Under the pieces are notes generated by a model. It ran no database searches. It saw nothing but the letters and a program-made list of their open reading frames with translations, and was not told the DNA's origin. The position numbers were made by a program, and so were the translations under genes. From an uncultured Clostridia bacterium (GTDB taxonomy: Bacteria; Bacillota; Clostridia; Lutisporales; Lutisporaceae): a DNA stretch of 63,001 nt. The stretch spans positions 1-63,001 of the forward strand of contig CALGKJ010000030.1 of assembly GCA_937930535.1 (NCBI GenBank), in the 5' to 3' direction. How positions within the stretch are numbered: position 1 is the stretch's first letter; every line of letters starts with the position of its first letter. This document shows, in pieces, positions 33,363 to 41,920 of the stretch.

Positions 33363-34152
33363 TTTATCAAAGGACCATCTCGATTATTTAAAAAAGGAAA
33401 GGATAAAAAAGCTTTCAGTAGCAGCTACACAGCTATCAATATTAATATTGCTCTTCCTGTTATGGGAAATATCTGCAAGACTTAAATGGATAGATCCATT
33501 TATTATGAGTCAGCCTACAAGAGTTTTGAAAACTATTATAACGCTCTCAAAGGACGGTTCGTTATTACTTCATACAGGGGTGACAGTTCTTGAAACTGTT
33601 GTAGGCTTTCTGTCAGGCACAATTTTAGGAACTGCCGTTGCAATAGTATTATGGTGGTCTGAATTTACTGCCAAAGTATTTGATCCATATTTAGTTGTTT
33701 TAAATGCCTTACCCAAAACTGCTCTCGGTCCTATTATACTTGTATGGATAGGCGGTACTGCCAGCTCCATCATTGTAATGGCTCTTCTGATATCTGTTGT
33801 AGTAACCATACTAAGCGTATATATGGCCTTTCAATCTACAGACGAAGATAAAATAAAGCTTTTAAAAACCTTTGGGGCAAATAAGCTGAAAGTGCTTAAA
33901 ATGGTAGTACTGCCAGCAAATATTCCTTCCATTGTTTCTGCTTTGAAAATAAATGTAGGCTTGTCACTGGTTGGCGTAATAGTCGGCGAATTTTTAGTAT
34001 CAAAGGCAGGGCTTGGGTATCTGATAATATACGGAGGACAGGTCTTCAAAATGGATTTGGTAATGACCAGTGTGCTTATATTGGCAGCCGCAGCCGCACT
34101 TATGTATATATCTGTTGCCTGGCTGGAAAAAAAGCTAACGAAAATGAGATAG
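33349..34152 (+). CDS. ABC transporter permease (SsuC/TauC type)
   Basis: A membrane protein of about 267 residues with six helices. The EAA loop, where it contacts the ATPase, is TDEDKIKLLKTFGANKLKVLKMVVLP (in parts, near 165-190). The start is ATG 33349 or 33355; AAGGAG lies at 33339-33344, inside the end of the ATPase gene. The family imports sulfonates, taurine, nitrate, or thiamine precursors. A perfect terminator containing its stop codon follows. Confidence 0.9.
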   Translation: MYMSNLSKDHLDYLKKERIKKLSVAATQLSILILLFLLWEISARLKWIDPFIMSQPTRVLKTIITLSKDGSLLLHTGVTVLETVVGFLSGTILGTAVAIVLWWSEFTAKVFDPYLVVLNALPKTALGPIILVWIGGTASSIIVMALLISVVVTILSVYMAFQSTDEDKIKLLKTFGANKLKVLKMVVLPANIPSIVSALKINVGLSLVGVIVGEFLVSKAGLGYLIIYGGQVFKMDLVMTSVLILAAAAALMYISVAWLEKKLTKMR

Positions 34153-34170
34153 GACATACCTATCTCATTT
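34142..34170. terminator. Bidirectional terminator between permease and phosphatase genes
   Basis: AAATGAGATAGG (34142-34153) and its complement (34159-34170) form a 12-bp perfect stem with a 5-base loop; it contains the permease stop codon and the end of the convergent gene. Confidence 0.87.
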
Positions 34171-34809
34171 CACAGCTTTTATTATTTCTGCTATTTCGCT
34201 CATTTTATAAACAGTATAATCTGCGGTTTCATTATTGCTTTGATAGCCGTCGGCAGCACTCCATTTAACCAGTATGGATTTTACACCAGCATTTTTGGCA
34301 CATTGAATGTCAAAAATTGAATCTCCTATCATTATAGCATTTTCTTTTTCTGCACCTAATAATTCAAGAGCTTTTAGAATTGGCTGCGGTTCCGGCTTAT
34401 GTCTATCAGTATCTTCAAATGCAACTACCTTTTCAAAATACTTTTTTATATCAAATAGCTGCAAGCCTCTATCTGCAACCGCACCAAGCTTGGAGGTTAC
34501 TACCGCCATTATACAGCCTAGTGATGAAAGCTCCTCCAAACATTCTCTTGCTCCAGTACAAAGAGTTACATAATCATCATGTACCGACTCATTAAATTGT
34601 TTATAAGTTACCAGCATGTCCTCTGATTTTTCAATTGAATATCTTCTTAAGGTAGTTATAAGCGGCTCTCCAAAATGCTTTAAAATTTCCCCTTCACTGA
34701 TATCCATATCAAGGTGCTGCTTATAGGTATGCTTAAAGGAATCAACTATCAGCCTATTTGTATCAATAAGCGTACCATCCAAATCAAATAAAATATACTT
34801 AAACTTCAT
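34165..34809 (-). CDS. HAD-superfamily phosphatase (PpaX/phosphoglycolate phosphatase-like)
   Basis: I choose the ATG at 34809 (GAGGGG upstream) over an in-frame ATG 20 codons earlier that has none. The 214-residue enzyme starts KYILFDLDGTLIDTN, HAD motif I with both Asp residues. Motif II is VVTSKLG near 110, motif III the Lys in DRHKPEPQPI, and motif IV IMIGDSIFDI near 170. The cap size fits PpaX pyrophosphatases and phosphoglycolate phosphatases; sequence alone does not separate them. It lies downstream of sfsA with 81 bases between, so the two may be co-transcribed. Confidence 0.87.
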   Translation of the reverse strand: MKFKYILFDLDGTLIDTNRLIVDSFKHTYKQHLDMDISEGEILKHFGEPLITTLRRYSIEKSEDMLVTYKQFNESVHDDYVTLCTGARECLEELSSLGCIMAVVTSKLGAVADRGLQLFDIKKYFEKVVAFEDTDRHKPEPQPILKALELLGAEKENAIMIGDSIFDIQCAKNAGVKSILVKWSAADGYQSNNETADYTVYKMSEIAEIIKAVK

Positions 34810-34890
34810 TGCTCTACCCCTCACATCTTTTGTTTTATATTCAATATATTTTAACACATAATGCAGCAAAAATACTACTAACAGTTTGGT

Positions 34891-35598
34891 TTAAAGCCTT
34901 ATCTCAACAGCTTTTTCTATATAAGCTTCCCTCTCGCTGATTTTACAGCTGTAAGCGAGTATTTCCACTCCCTTTGAATAAGCTTCCTTTACAGCAGTGC
35001 CAAAATCTGCATCCATCTTGTAATTGGGTGTAAAATATTCTGCAAAATCAAGCTGTATTACAAAAACTAATACTGCTCTATATCCTTCACTATGAGCTTT
35101 TATAAGCTCATGAATGTGTCTTGCTCCTCTTTCAGTTGGTGCATCAGGAAACATTGCAACAGAATCACATTCCAAGGTTACACCCTTAACCTCAATGTAA
35201 CAGCAGTCTTTGGGCGACTGGGTATCTTCATTCTGCTTTAAGAATAAGTCAAATCTGCTTTCACTATATTTAACTTCTTTTTTTATGTAATTATAGCCGC
35301 TGATTTCTTTAATTACACCTTTTGTAATTGCTTCTTCAACAAGCTTATTTGGCAGCTGTGAATCTATAGAAACAAGCTTTTTACCCTTATACACCATTAT
35401 CAGCTCATAATCAGTTTTTCTATTGGCACTCGCTCTGTCTTCCAGCAGCACCTCAACTCCCTCAAAAAGAAGCTCTCTACATCGTCCCGTATTAGGTACA
35501 TGTACCAATGTTACTTTGTCATCAATTAAAACCAAGGCTTCAAACCTGTTTAATCTCTTTTGAAATATTCCTTTTTTAATATTTTTTTGAAAAATCAT
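34891..35598 (-). CDS. sfsA: SfsA family DNA-binding/nuclease-like protein
   Basis: A 235-residue protein matching SfsA along its length: FQKRLNRFEALV at the start, VHVPNTGRCRELLF near 33-46 (the family hallmark H-x-P-N-x-G-R), RKTDYEL, then VEVKGVTLE-type strand and MFPDAPTERGARHI near 155-170. The D/E-x-K in the central part recalls a PD-(D/E)xK nuclease core. SfsA was described in enterobacteria as a sugar fermentation stimulation factor; its molecular role is unclear. The ribosome binding site is AAAGGA. Confidence 0.92.
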   Translation of the reverse strand: MIFQKNIKKGIFQKRLNRFEALVLIDDKVTLVHVPNTGRCRELLFEGVEVLLEDRASANRKTDYELIMVYKGKKLVSIDSQLPNKLVEEAITKGVIKEISGYNYIKKEVKYSESRFDLFLKQNEDTQSPKDCCYIEVKGVTLECDSVAMFPDAPTERGARHIHELIKAHSEGYRAVLVFVIQLDFAEYFTPNYKMDADFGTAVKEAYSKGVEILAYSCKISEREAYIEKAVEIRL

Positions 35599-35670
35599 TA
35601 TTTCACTTTCCTTTTTATATTGTAATTATTATAAATTATTGGTTTAATTTATATATAGTAGTATAGTATT

Positions 35671-35774
35671 TATAGAGAAACAACTTCAAAATTAAATTTA
35701 TTCAGTTGTTTCTCACAAGAAGATTATCAACTCTTAACGAAAGGTATTTTAAGCTTTAGAGTTGCTAATCTATA
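35671..35774. repeat. Family B modular repeat, full unit (104 bp)
   Basis: The element runs from TATAG (35671-35675) to CTATA (35770-35774). H2 is GAGAAACAACT with AGTTGTTTCTC; a linker ACAAGA follows; H3 is AGATTATCAACTCT with AGAGTTGCTAATCT (one mismatch). It lies between sfsA and the TTG-started gene at 35876. Confidence 0.87.
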
Positions 35775-35875
35775 ACCTAAAGCTTGAATTTTAAAATTTT
35801 AAAGTGGTTTATGTATATTATACTATATAAAAAGCAATAAATTGTAATAATAATATATTATAGGAGAGTGAAAAA

Positions 35876-36334
35876 TTGGATAATTATAATGTACTTGTTT
35901 TAATGGAGAAAGATGCTGAAACTGGATTTCTGACTAATACTATTGACTCTTATACGATTCAAGCTGGCGTTGACTATATCGAAAGCGCATATGCCAAGGA
36001 AGAAGATGGAAAACACTTTGTTTTTCTCACCCTTACAACAAAGGATGTTGAGGACTGGGAGTATTATGGCATATATGACTTATATAACGACGAGATTTTT
36101 AGTAACACAGCAAATGAAATACTAGATGGCTCTGGAGAATATAATCCCAGATGGACTTTAAAAATTGAATATCGTAATAATAGGTTAGAGATGGAAGAGC
36201 TTTTTAATAGGATTGTGGATTTACATATTAATGAGCTGGATAGGATTAAGCCCTTATTAGTTGAAAACAAAGGCAAGTATGAAAACTTAATGGAGGATAT
36301 GGAAGATTCTGAAGAATTACAAGAGCATGAGTAA
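35876..36334 (+). CDS. Conserved clostridial-type protein, function unknown (possibly DUF6762)
   Basis: A 152-residue acidic cytoplasmic protein with a TTG start behind AGGAGAG. It begins YNVLVLMEKDAETGFLTN, runs through alternating strands and helices, and ends in a Glu-rich helical tail (KYENLMEDMEDSEELQEHE). The pattern resembles the uncharacterised clostridial family I remember as DUF6762, but I am not certain. There is no catalytic motif, membrane segment or nucleic-acid-binding motif. Its terminator overlaps the stop. Confidence 0.6.
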   Translation: MDNYNVLVLMEKDAETGFLTNTIDSYTIQAGVDYIESAYAKEEDGKHFVFLTLTTKDVEDWEYYGIYDLYNDEIFSNTANEILDGSGEYNPRWTLKIEYRNNRLEMEELFNRIVDLHINELDRIKPLLVENKGKYENLMEDMEDSEELQEHE

Positions 36335-36358
36335 TAATTGTCTCATGCTCTTGTAATT
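36315..36358 (+). terminator. Terminator overlapping the stop of the 152-residue gene
   Basis: A 17-bp perfect stem (AATTACAAGAGCATGAG and complement, loop of 10) with a T-run; the stop codon lies at the tip of the stem. Confidence 0.87.
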
Positions 36359-36366
36359 TTTTATTG

Positions 36367-36487
36367 TTATTTAATTGGGCTTAATGCATAACCTAAGACT
36401 ACAACAGCCAATGTCTTTACATACCAAGGTAAAGCATAGTTTTTGTATGCTATTGGTTTTCTTCTTGCGCTTATCTATTAGTTTCAT
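36367..36487 (-). pseudogene. DUF1232 (YkvA-like) remnant, frameshifted and truncated
   Basis: A strong AGGAGTG site precedes ATG at 36487, which opens MKLIDKRKKK. In the next frame, 36367-36471 reads RRKPIAYKNYALPWY followed by VKTLAVVVLGYALSPIK and a stop. PWY-K-LA--V--YALSPI is the start of the DUF1232 domain, which normally continues DLIPDFIPVLG; here it stops. Removing one A from the run in AAGAAGAAAACC would join the two frames. So this is a decayed small membrane protein, both frameshifted and cut short, lying between two genes. Confidence 0.7.
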
Positions 36488-36556
36488 TGTTTTCACTCCT
36501 ACTATGTATAAAATATCCTTGAAATTAAATAATATACTTTAGCTGTTCTTTTGATG

Positions 36557-36660
36557 TATGGGGTTTTAGCTTAAAACTTAAATTATACCAAGCTAAAAAC
36601 CTAGAAGGGAAGCAATAGCTAGCATATGAATAAGTAAAGTTTCATGGTTGCTTCCCTATA
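36557..36660. repeat. Family C modular repeat, full unit (104 bp, inverted)
   Basis: The element starts TATGG (36557) and ends CTATA (36656-36660). H4 is GGGTTTTAGCTT with AAGCTAAAAAC(C); H5 is AGGGAAGCAA with TTGCTTCCCT. Its orientation is opposite to the copy at 62247-62347. Confidence 0.85.
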
Positions 36661-36996
36661 AATTCCCTTTATAATTAAAATTACTAATTGGATTATTTTT
36701 AAGCATTACCATAAAACATCTGCAAAGTAAATATTTATACTGTCATAAGTGTTATTATTTATATATATAATTCCTATTCGTAAGTTAACTCAGTCTCCTT
36801 TGAATTATTTTACATCTTAATTTCAACATAATTATGCAAATTTCGAAATAATTATTTACTATTTGGCGCATTTATTGATATAATATTACTAAGCAAGTAT
36901 TTCTTGCTATATTTTAAATGACTTAACGTGTCATTTATTCAGGAATTATTTATATTTATTACACTAGCATGTCTGCTAATAAGAGGGAGGTTATTT
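36661..36996 (+). promoter_or_regulatory. Leader region of the degV-like gene
   Basis: AT-rich sequence with a possible SigA promoter: TTTACT near 36858 and a perfect TATAAT near 36882, 18 bases apart. Nothing else is recognisable. Confidence 0.35.
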
Positions 36997-37827
36997 ATGC
37001 CAAATATACATATTGTAACCGACAGCACAGGATATATAACAAAAGAATTTGCCATGCTCAACGATATTAGTATAGTACCGCTAACTGTTTTTTTTGAAGA
37101 CAATTCAGCCCCAGAAGGTTATCCCGGTGAGTTTGAGGAATTTTATGAGCGCCTAAAGACTTCAAAGGATTTTCCCAAAACCTCACAGCCATCTGTCCAA
37201 GCTTTTATATCTGCCTTTCAAAATGCTGTAGATAAAGGTCAAGAGGTTATTGCTGTTACAATTTCATCTAAATTGAGCGGAACCTTCAACAGCGCTTCCT
37301 TAGCAGCACAGCAGGTTAATCCTGAAAAAATCTCTGTAATAGATTCAATGTTGGCTGGACCCTGCCTGAGATTCCTTATTGAAATGGTGTTAGAGCTTTC
37401 AAAACAAGGTAAATCAAGAGAAGAGATTGTTCAAATAGTTGAAAGCAAACGTGCTAATACAAAGGCATTGTTTACTGTAGGTACTCTGGATTACCTAAAA
37501 AAAGGGGGCAGATTATCTAACGCCCAGGCCTTTATCGGAACCCTTCTTAATATCAAGCCAATAATCGAGCTTAAGGATGGATTATTGCTGCCCGCAGCCA
37601 AGGCAAGAGGCAAAAACAAGGCTATTGAATATATAGTAGAAGGCATCCCAAATACTGTAAAGAGAATATCAATAATTCATATACAAAATATAGAAGAATC
37701 TGAAAAATTTAAAGTTCAGTTGCAGCAGTTATTCAGTGATGCAGAATTTTCCATTGATGAGCTGGGACCGGTGCTTGGAGCTCACCTAGGTCCATTAGCA
37801 ATTGGTGTCTGCATTAAGTGGGAATAA
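36997..37827 (+). CDS. DegV family fatty-acid-binding protein
   Basis: I choose the ATG at 36997 behind AGGGAGG; the frame is open 23 codons further up without a ribosome binding site. The 276-residue protein starts IHIVTDSTGYIT, has FFEDNSAPEGYPGEFEEFYE, KTSQPSVQAFISAF and VTISSKLSGTFNSA (lipid-binding Ser/Thr loop), and ends AHLGPLAIGVCIKW. This is the DegV/FakB fold, which binds a fatty acid and presents it to a kinase for phosphorylation. No fakA-like kinase is in the window. It is a lone gene between two repeats. Confidence 0.92.
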   Translation: MPNIHIVTDSTGYITKEFAMLNDISIVPLTVFFEDNSAPEGYPGEFEEFYERLKTSKDFPKTSQPSVQAFISAFQNAVDKGQEVIAVTISSKLSGTFNSASLAAQQVNPEKISVIDSMLAGPCLRFLIEMVLELSKQGKSREEIVQIVESKRANTKALFTVGTLDYLKKGGRLSNAQAFIGTLLNIKPIIELKDGLLLPAAKARGKNKAIEYIVEGIPNTVKRISIIHIQNIEESEKFKVQLQQLFSDAEFSIDELGPVLGAHLGPLAIGVCIKWE

Positions 37828-37921
37828 ATTTATCTTTTATCTGTCAACTTCTTAATTAATATATCTTAAAGGCTATAGTTAGAGTTCTACTGAACACCAG
37901 CTATAGTCTTTCTGATTTTAT

Positions 37922-38025
37922 TATAGAGAAACAACTACAAAATTAAACTTATCCAGTTGTTTCTCACAAATAGATTAGCAACTCTTAACGAAAAGTATTT
38001 TGAGTTTTAGAGTTGGTTATCTATA
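37922..38025. repeat. Family B modular repeat, full unit (104 bp)
   Basis: The element runs from TATAG (37922-37926) to CTATA (38021-38025). H2 is GAGAAACAACT with AGTTGTTTCTC, H3 is AGATTAGCAACTC with GAGTTGGTTATCT. CTA at 38021-38023 is the stop codon of the histidine kinase on the minus strand. Nearly identical to the copy at 22434-22535. Confidence 0.88.
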
Positions 38026-39427
38026 TAATTGGAATATTGATTAAAAACTCAGTGCCACTATTAAGCTGACTATTGCATTTGACAGTTCCTCTAAATTTTT
38101 GGGTTATGATATTATATAGAATATTTAACCCCAAGCCGTTGTTTCCAGAATTTCTTTTGGTTGTAAAAAAAGGCTCATATATTTTGCTGAGATGGTCACT
38201 CTCTATACCCTTGCCATAATCGGCATAACGTAACACTATATTGTCTTGTTCCTTTTTAATTTCAATTGAAATGTTCCCCTGTTGACTTACATCATATGCA
38301 TGGTTCAGCGAATTCATTACCAAATTTGTGATAACTTGTGACAAGGCTCCAGGATAACCTTCCAATTCTAGGTCGTCAGGGCATTTTGCAGTAAGCCTGT
38401 GTTTTGTCTTCTTTAATTCAGGGCTTAAGCTAAGTACTATTTCTTTGATATATTCTTTTACATTAAAGCTTCTTTTTTCCTCATTTGACTGATCCACTGC
38501 TACTTTTTTAAAGCTTTTAATTAATTCCGATGCATTTCTTAGATTTGTCACTATTACATCTGTAAGCTCTCTGGTTATATTTATATAGCTTTCAAAATCC
38601 TGCTTCTTAATTTTATTATCCTTATACAGTTTTTCTATCTCACAGCTTTCCTTATCCAGATGTGATGCGGCCGTTACTCCTATTCCAATAGGTGTATTAA
38701 TCTCATGGGCTATGCCGGCAACCAGTCCTCCAAGAGCTGCCATTTTTTCTGACTGTACAAGCTGTTCCTGAGTTTGTACCAGCCGTTCCATTGCTTCCTT
38801 CAGTTCTCTGGTCCTTTCACTGACTCTCAGCTCCAAGGATATATTCAGATTTTCGATTTGCTCCTTAGATTGCTTAAGCTCCTTTAACGCAATATTTAAG
38901 GCATCATTTTTCGATACTAATTCCTTTGAATAGTCAACAAGCTTTTCATGGGCTTCTGAAAACCTCCTGCCCAAAATCAATACCAGAGATGCAACAAATA
39001 TCAGTATTCCCCATTTGTACATAGTGGGTACTATACTAAAGAAAATATATTGAATAAGCTCATATGAGCATATTATGAGGTATAACACAAAGCCCACTCT
39101 GAATATACCAGCATCTATATTGCCCTTTCTAGAGTTTTGCATCACTAAAAAAAGCAACGCTATAAAATCTATAACCACCAAAGCCTGCCATACAACTCCG
39201 AAATATATTACCAGCTCCTCATAATGTAAATACGAAACAGCATGTCCTATTGTGAGAAATAGCAGTATAAACAAGTTGATATTCCATAGATTTATTGAGA
39301 TTTTATTTTTAAAGGCAAAAACCTGCTTAGTAAATAACATTAGTGATATTACACTCACATATACTGACAGCGCACTAATATGTTTAATTGGCTTATTAGT
39401 AATATTCATATTAATCTTTATTTTCAA
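38021..39427 (-). CDS. Sensor histidine kinase with multi-pass membrane domain
   Basis: A 468-residue kinase with a TTG start behind AGAGGTG. The first 170 residues hold about five transmembrane helices, like a 7TMR-type sensor that has lost its external domain. A coiled coil (about 175-225) leads to the H-box MAALGGLVAGIAHEINTPIG near 230-250, with phospho-acceptor His. The ATP-binding domain shows NLVMNSLNHAY (N-box), YGKGIESDHLSKIYEPFFTT (G1/F) and NNGLGLNI (G2). No response regulator adjoins it. Upstream on the same strand is a decayed REC-GAF-kinase. The stop is provided by a repeat. Confidence 0.9.
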   Translation of the reverse strand: MKIKINMNITNKPIKHISALSVYVSVISLMLFTKQVFAFKNKISINLWNINLFILLFLTIGHAVSYLHYEELVIYFGVVWQALVVIDFIALLFLVMQNSRKGNIDAGIFRVGFVLYLIICSYELIQYIFFSIVPTMYKWGILIFVASLVLILGRRFSEAHEKLVDYSKELVSKNDALNIALKELKQSKEQIENLNISLELRVSERTRELKEAMERLVQTQEQLVQSEKMAALGGLVAGIAHEINTPIGIGVTAASHLDKESCEIEKLYKDNKIKKQDFESYINITRELTDVIVTNLRNASELIKSFKKVAVDQSNEEKRSFNVKEYIKEIVLSLSPELKKTKHRLTAKCPDDLELEGYPGALSQVITNLVMNSLNHAYDVSQQGNISIEIKKEQDNIVLRYADYGKGIESDHLSKIYEPFFTTKRNSGNNGLGLNILYNIITQKFRGTVKCNSQLNSGTEFLINIPII

Positions 39428-39514
39428 ACCTTCACCTCTTAATCACCATTTCACAGCTTCATTATTACTAATATGGAACTGCAATACCGATATTTCAAGT
39501 AGTTAACAATTCAT

Positions 39515-40364
39515 TCAGGGCAAATAAAATATTAATGCAGTACCCTCTTTCTCTTTAGTTTTTACTTCTATAGTACCGCCAAGCTTATCCATTTCATGCT
39601 TTACTGCGGTAAGCCCATAGCCTCTGCCTACCTGAATAATAAATCTGTAATCTTTAGTCCCGTCAGCTTCAAGCCAAATATTCTTTCACATTCATAACTG
39701 TATTCGTTGTCAATCAACAGGTCTTCATTAAATGACAAAAAGCCCTGCCTCGCATTATTTAATAAATTTTTAATAGCAGCGCTACGCTCCTTTACCTCGC
39801 CGAACAGCTTTGCATTGACTATTGCCGCTATAGTCTGACCAACAAAGGTTGCCGCCAAATCCTTATCCCTTCGCTTAAAGCTGTCAGGCTCATCACACCA
39901 AAGCAGTACAGCTCCAAGCATTTCATCCTTATGGACTATTGGCAGTCCCAATAAAGAACACATTTCGCCTTCGCAAGAACTATATTTCGACAGGTATATG
40001 CAATTATATATATCTGCAATTAATAAAGGTACTTTCTTTTCTTCCATCATATTAACAATAGAATACTCAAAACACCCTTTATCTATATATGTATTGTCAT
40101 TATATGTACACGAGTGAGTACTAACAGTTATGATATAATTATCATTTATTTTTAACATAATTGCAGCAGCATCACAATCAATCGCTCAAATCTAAATTTA
40201 CTAAGGACAAGTCTGGTAATTCGATGAACCTCTGGCTCATCATCCACTACCATAATCCTCCAAGTACCCTCATGCTGAGCTGGTTTTGATTCATGTTCCT
40301 CAGAATTAATAAATAATGAAGCTTCTTTATCATCATTAAAAAGAAAATCCGAATTATCATTCAT
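39515..40364 (-). pseudogene. Decayed hybrid kinase: REC start, GAF domain, ATPase tail in broken frames
   Basis: The original start (ATG 40364, AAGGAA upstream) opens NDNSDFLFNDD and a receiver beginning WRIMVVDDEPEVHRITRL, which breaks off at SKFRFE. The next frame continues AIDCDAAAIMLKINDN into a GAF domain (about 40158-39760: GLPIVHKDEMLGAVLLW) and NNARQGFLSFNEDLL. It stops at 39628 and then the neighbouring frame carries VGRGYGLTAVKHEMDKLGG, the end of a histidine-kinase ATPase domain, to TGA at 39515. The rest of the receiver, the H-box and most ATP-binding motifs are missing. At least two deletions with frame changes are needed. Confidence 0.83.
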
Positions 40365-40455
40365 ACTAATTTTCCTTCCTGATATAGATTGATATAAGTA
40401 TTGTATCATAAAAAAATCCAGATAGTTTGCAGTAAATATTACAAACTTTTCTGGA

Positions 40456-41127
40456 TTAATAATGCCTCTTGCTGTTAAAGTGCCTTACTACAAGCATCTT
40501 AAAGTGAACCAATGATCGCAAAAGCTCAAATGTCAGGCTTTTCTTTAATTCAAATTTATTCTGCTGAAAATAGTCATAGCTTGCACTATCTATAAACAGA
40601 TATGGATATGCAAAAAGATTTCCTTCAAAGCATATATATTGCTTAATGGCTTTATCAATATCCCTGGGATACACTAGGTTTTTGTTTCCCAATACCGCAT
40701 GAACCGCTGCATAACGCAGTGCATCAATTACAAACTCCGAGCAGGTATAGGTTTTGTATAGAGACCACTTTTTCCCAAATGCAATGCCAAAAAAACCTAA
40801 CAAATTGTAGTAATAACCATCTGTATCCTTGTACATGGTATTAACAAAGTATAGTATCTTATTATACTGCTCGATGCTTACCGGTATTGAATATACTTTT
40901 ATATCAACAGCTCTGCTAAAACCCAATGAAAGTGTATAAGTACTTTCCTTAACCATACCGCCAACCAGTGGATTAACAATAGTTATTCTTCCAAAGGAAT
41001 ACATCTGGCTAAGCTCTTTGTCAAAGCTTATGGAAACATGGTTATACTCGTATTTGGTAAACCACCTTATCAGCTTTCCTATATAGCTTTGAGTTTTAGA
41101 TATTACAATATATATATGCTTGTCCAT
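40456..41127 (-). CDS. Permuted papain-fold (YiiX-like) putative amidase/peptidase
   Basis: I choose the ATG at 41127, with AAAGGA upstream. The 223-residue protein starts KHIYIVISKTQSYIGKLIRW, then EYNHVSISFDKELSQMYSFG (His near 30) and YKTYTCSEFVIDALRYA (Cys near 122). This order, His before Cys with an aromatic strand, is the permuted NlpC/P60 (YiiX/DUF830) arrangement of papain-like enzymes that cleave amide or ester bonds of lipids or peptides. There is no signal peptide. The C-terminal 60 residues are basic and aromatic and may touch the membrane. It follows the zinc-ribbon gene by 79 bases. Confidence 0.62.
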   Translation of the reverse strand: MDKHIYIVISKTQSYIGKLIRWFTKYEYNHVSISFDKELSQMYSFGRITIVNPLVGGMVKESTYTLSLGFSRAVDIKVYSIPVSIEQYNKILYFVNTMYKDTDGYYYNLLGFFGIAFGKKWSLYKTYTCSEFVIDALRYAAVHAVLGNKNLVYPRDIDKAIKQYICFEGNLFAYPYLFIDSASYDYFQQNKFELKKSLTFELLRSLVHFKMLVVRHFNSKRHY

Positions 41128-41206
41128 GCTTCTTATCCTTTCCAGCCACAGTAAACTATATAATAGGAGCACCTCAGCTTGAGATACCCCTATTATTTCA
41201 GTTGGT

Positions 41207-41920
41207 TTATTTAATATTAATCTCTATTTCCGACTCACAGCAAGAGCATACGCCAATTATTCTATCATTGATTTCAAAAAGCTCGTACGCTTCGTTGCAT
41301 TTTGAACAAGTAACCGTACACTTCTTCATATATATAAGTGTTCCTATATATTTTACCTTCTCACCCTTATACTTCTCGCTTGTCTTAGCATACATTTTGC
41401 TTTCGTTTTTGTCAAATAACAGCTCATTACGCAGTGTTGTAAATTTGATATTCTCTACTTGCAGTGCTTTTCTTTTAACTTCAAGCTCTTTTATTTGATC
41501 TGTTATATCGAATATTCTATCTTGATTGTGCAAAATTTTATCACTTATCTCTGATAAAATATCAACATCCTTTTGATAGTTGAACAGTACTCTGTATGCC
41601 TCATTATAGTTTTCTTTGTAATTGAACTCATGATGGCAGTATCTGCACTCATCAGCATCTGGTATGTCGAACTTTTCAACATAGGTATTTCCTAAACTAT
41701 CACAGAATGGACATTGAATTATATATACTGGATCCATGAAATTTTCCTTTATCAGCTCAGTAAAAAGCTCATCATATTCTTCATGTGTTAAATTCACATC
41801 ATTAACGGCACTGTTATATAAAACATCATTCTCATCATATTTTTCCAGGAGCTTTATAAATTTTTCGGCCTTTTCACTAGGTATAATAGTTTGATCCTTT
41901 AAGTATTCTATAAGATTCAT
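41207..41920 (-). CDS. Zinc-ribbon protein with coiled coil, function unknown
   Basis: I choose the ATG at 41920 because AGGAGGT lies 7 bases upstream. The 237-residue protein has a helical N-terminal part (1-75), a first Cys knuckle pair (QCPFCDSLG near 78 and ECRYCHHEF near 101), a coiled coil of about 55 residues (KDVDILSEISDKILHNQDRI onward), and a second pair near the end (TCSKCNEAY and CSCCESEIE). Two C-x2-C ribbons flanking a coiled coil suggest a structural or nucleic-acid-binding role. No family is recognised. It may be co-transcribed with the permuted-papain gene downstream. Confidence 0.55.
   Translation of the reverse strand: MNLIEYLKDQTIIPSEKAEKFIKLLEKYDENDVLYNSAVNDVNLTHEEYDELFTELIKENFMDPVYIIQCPFCDSLGNTYVEKFDIPDADECRYCHHEFNYKENYNEAYRVLFNYQKDVDILSEISDKILHNQDRIFDITDQIKELEVKRKALQVENIKFTTLRNELLFDKNESKMYAKTSEKYKGEKVKYIGTLIYMKKCTVTCSKCNEAYELFEINDRIIGVCSCCESEIEINIK

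Noticed and set aside
36370-36487. A 38-residue Cys-rich peptide (MKLIDKRKKKTNSIQ...), possibly a signalling peptide or bacteriocin
   Set aside because: The overlapping frame carries an unmistakable DUF1232 sequence, so the Cys-rich reading is an artefact of the frameshift.
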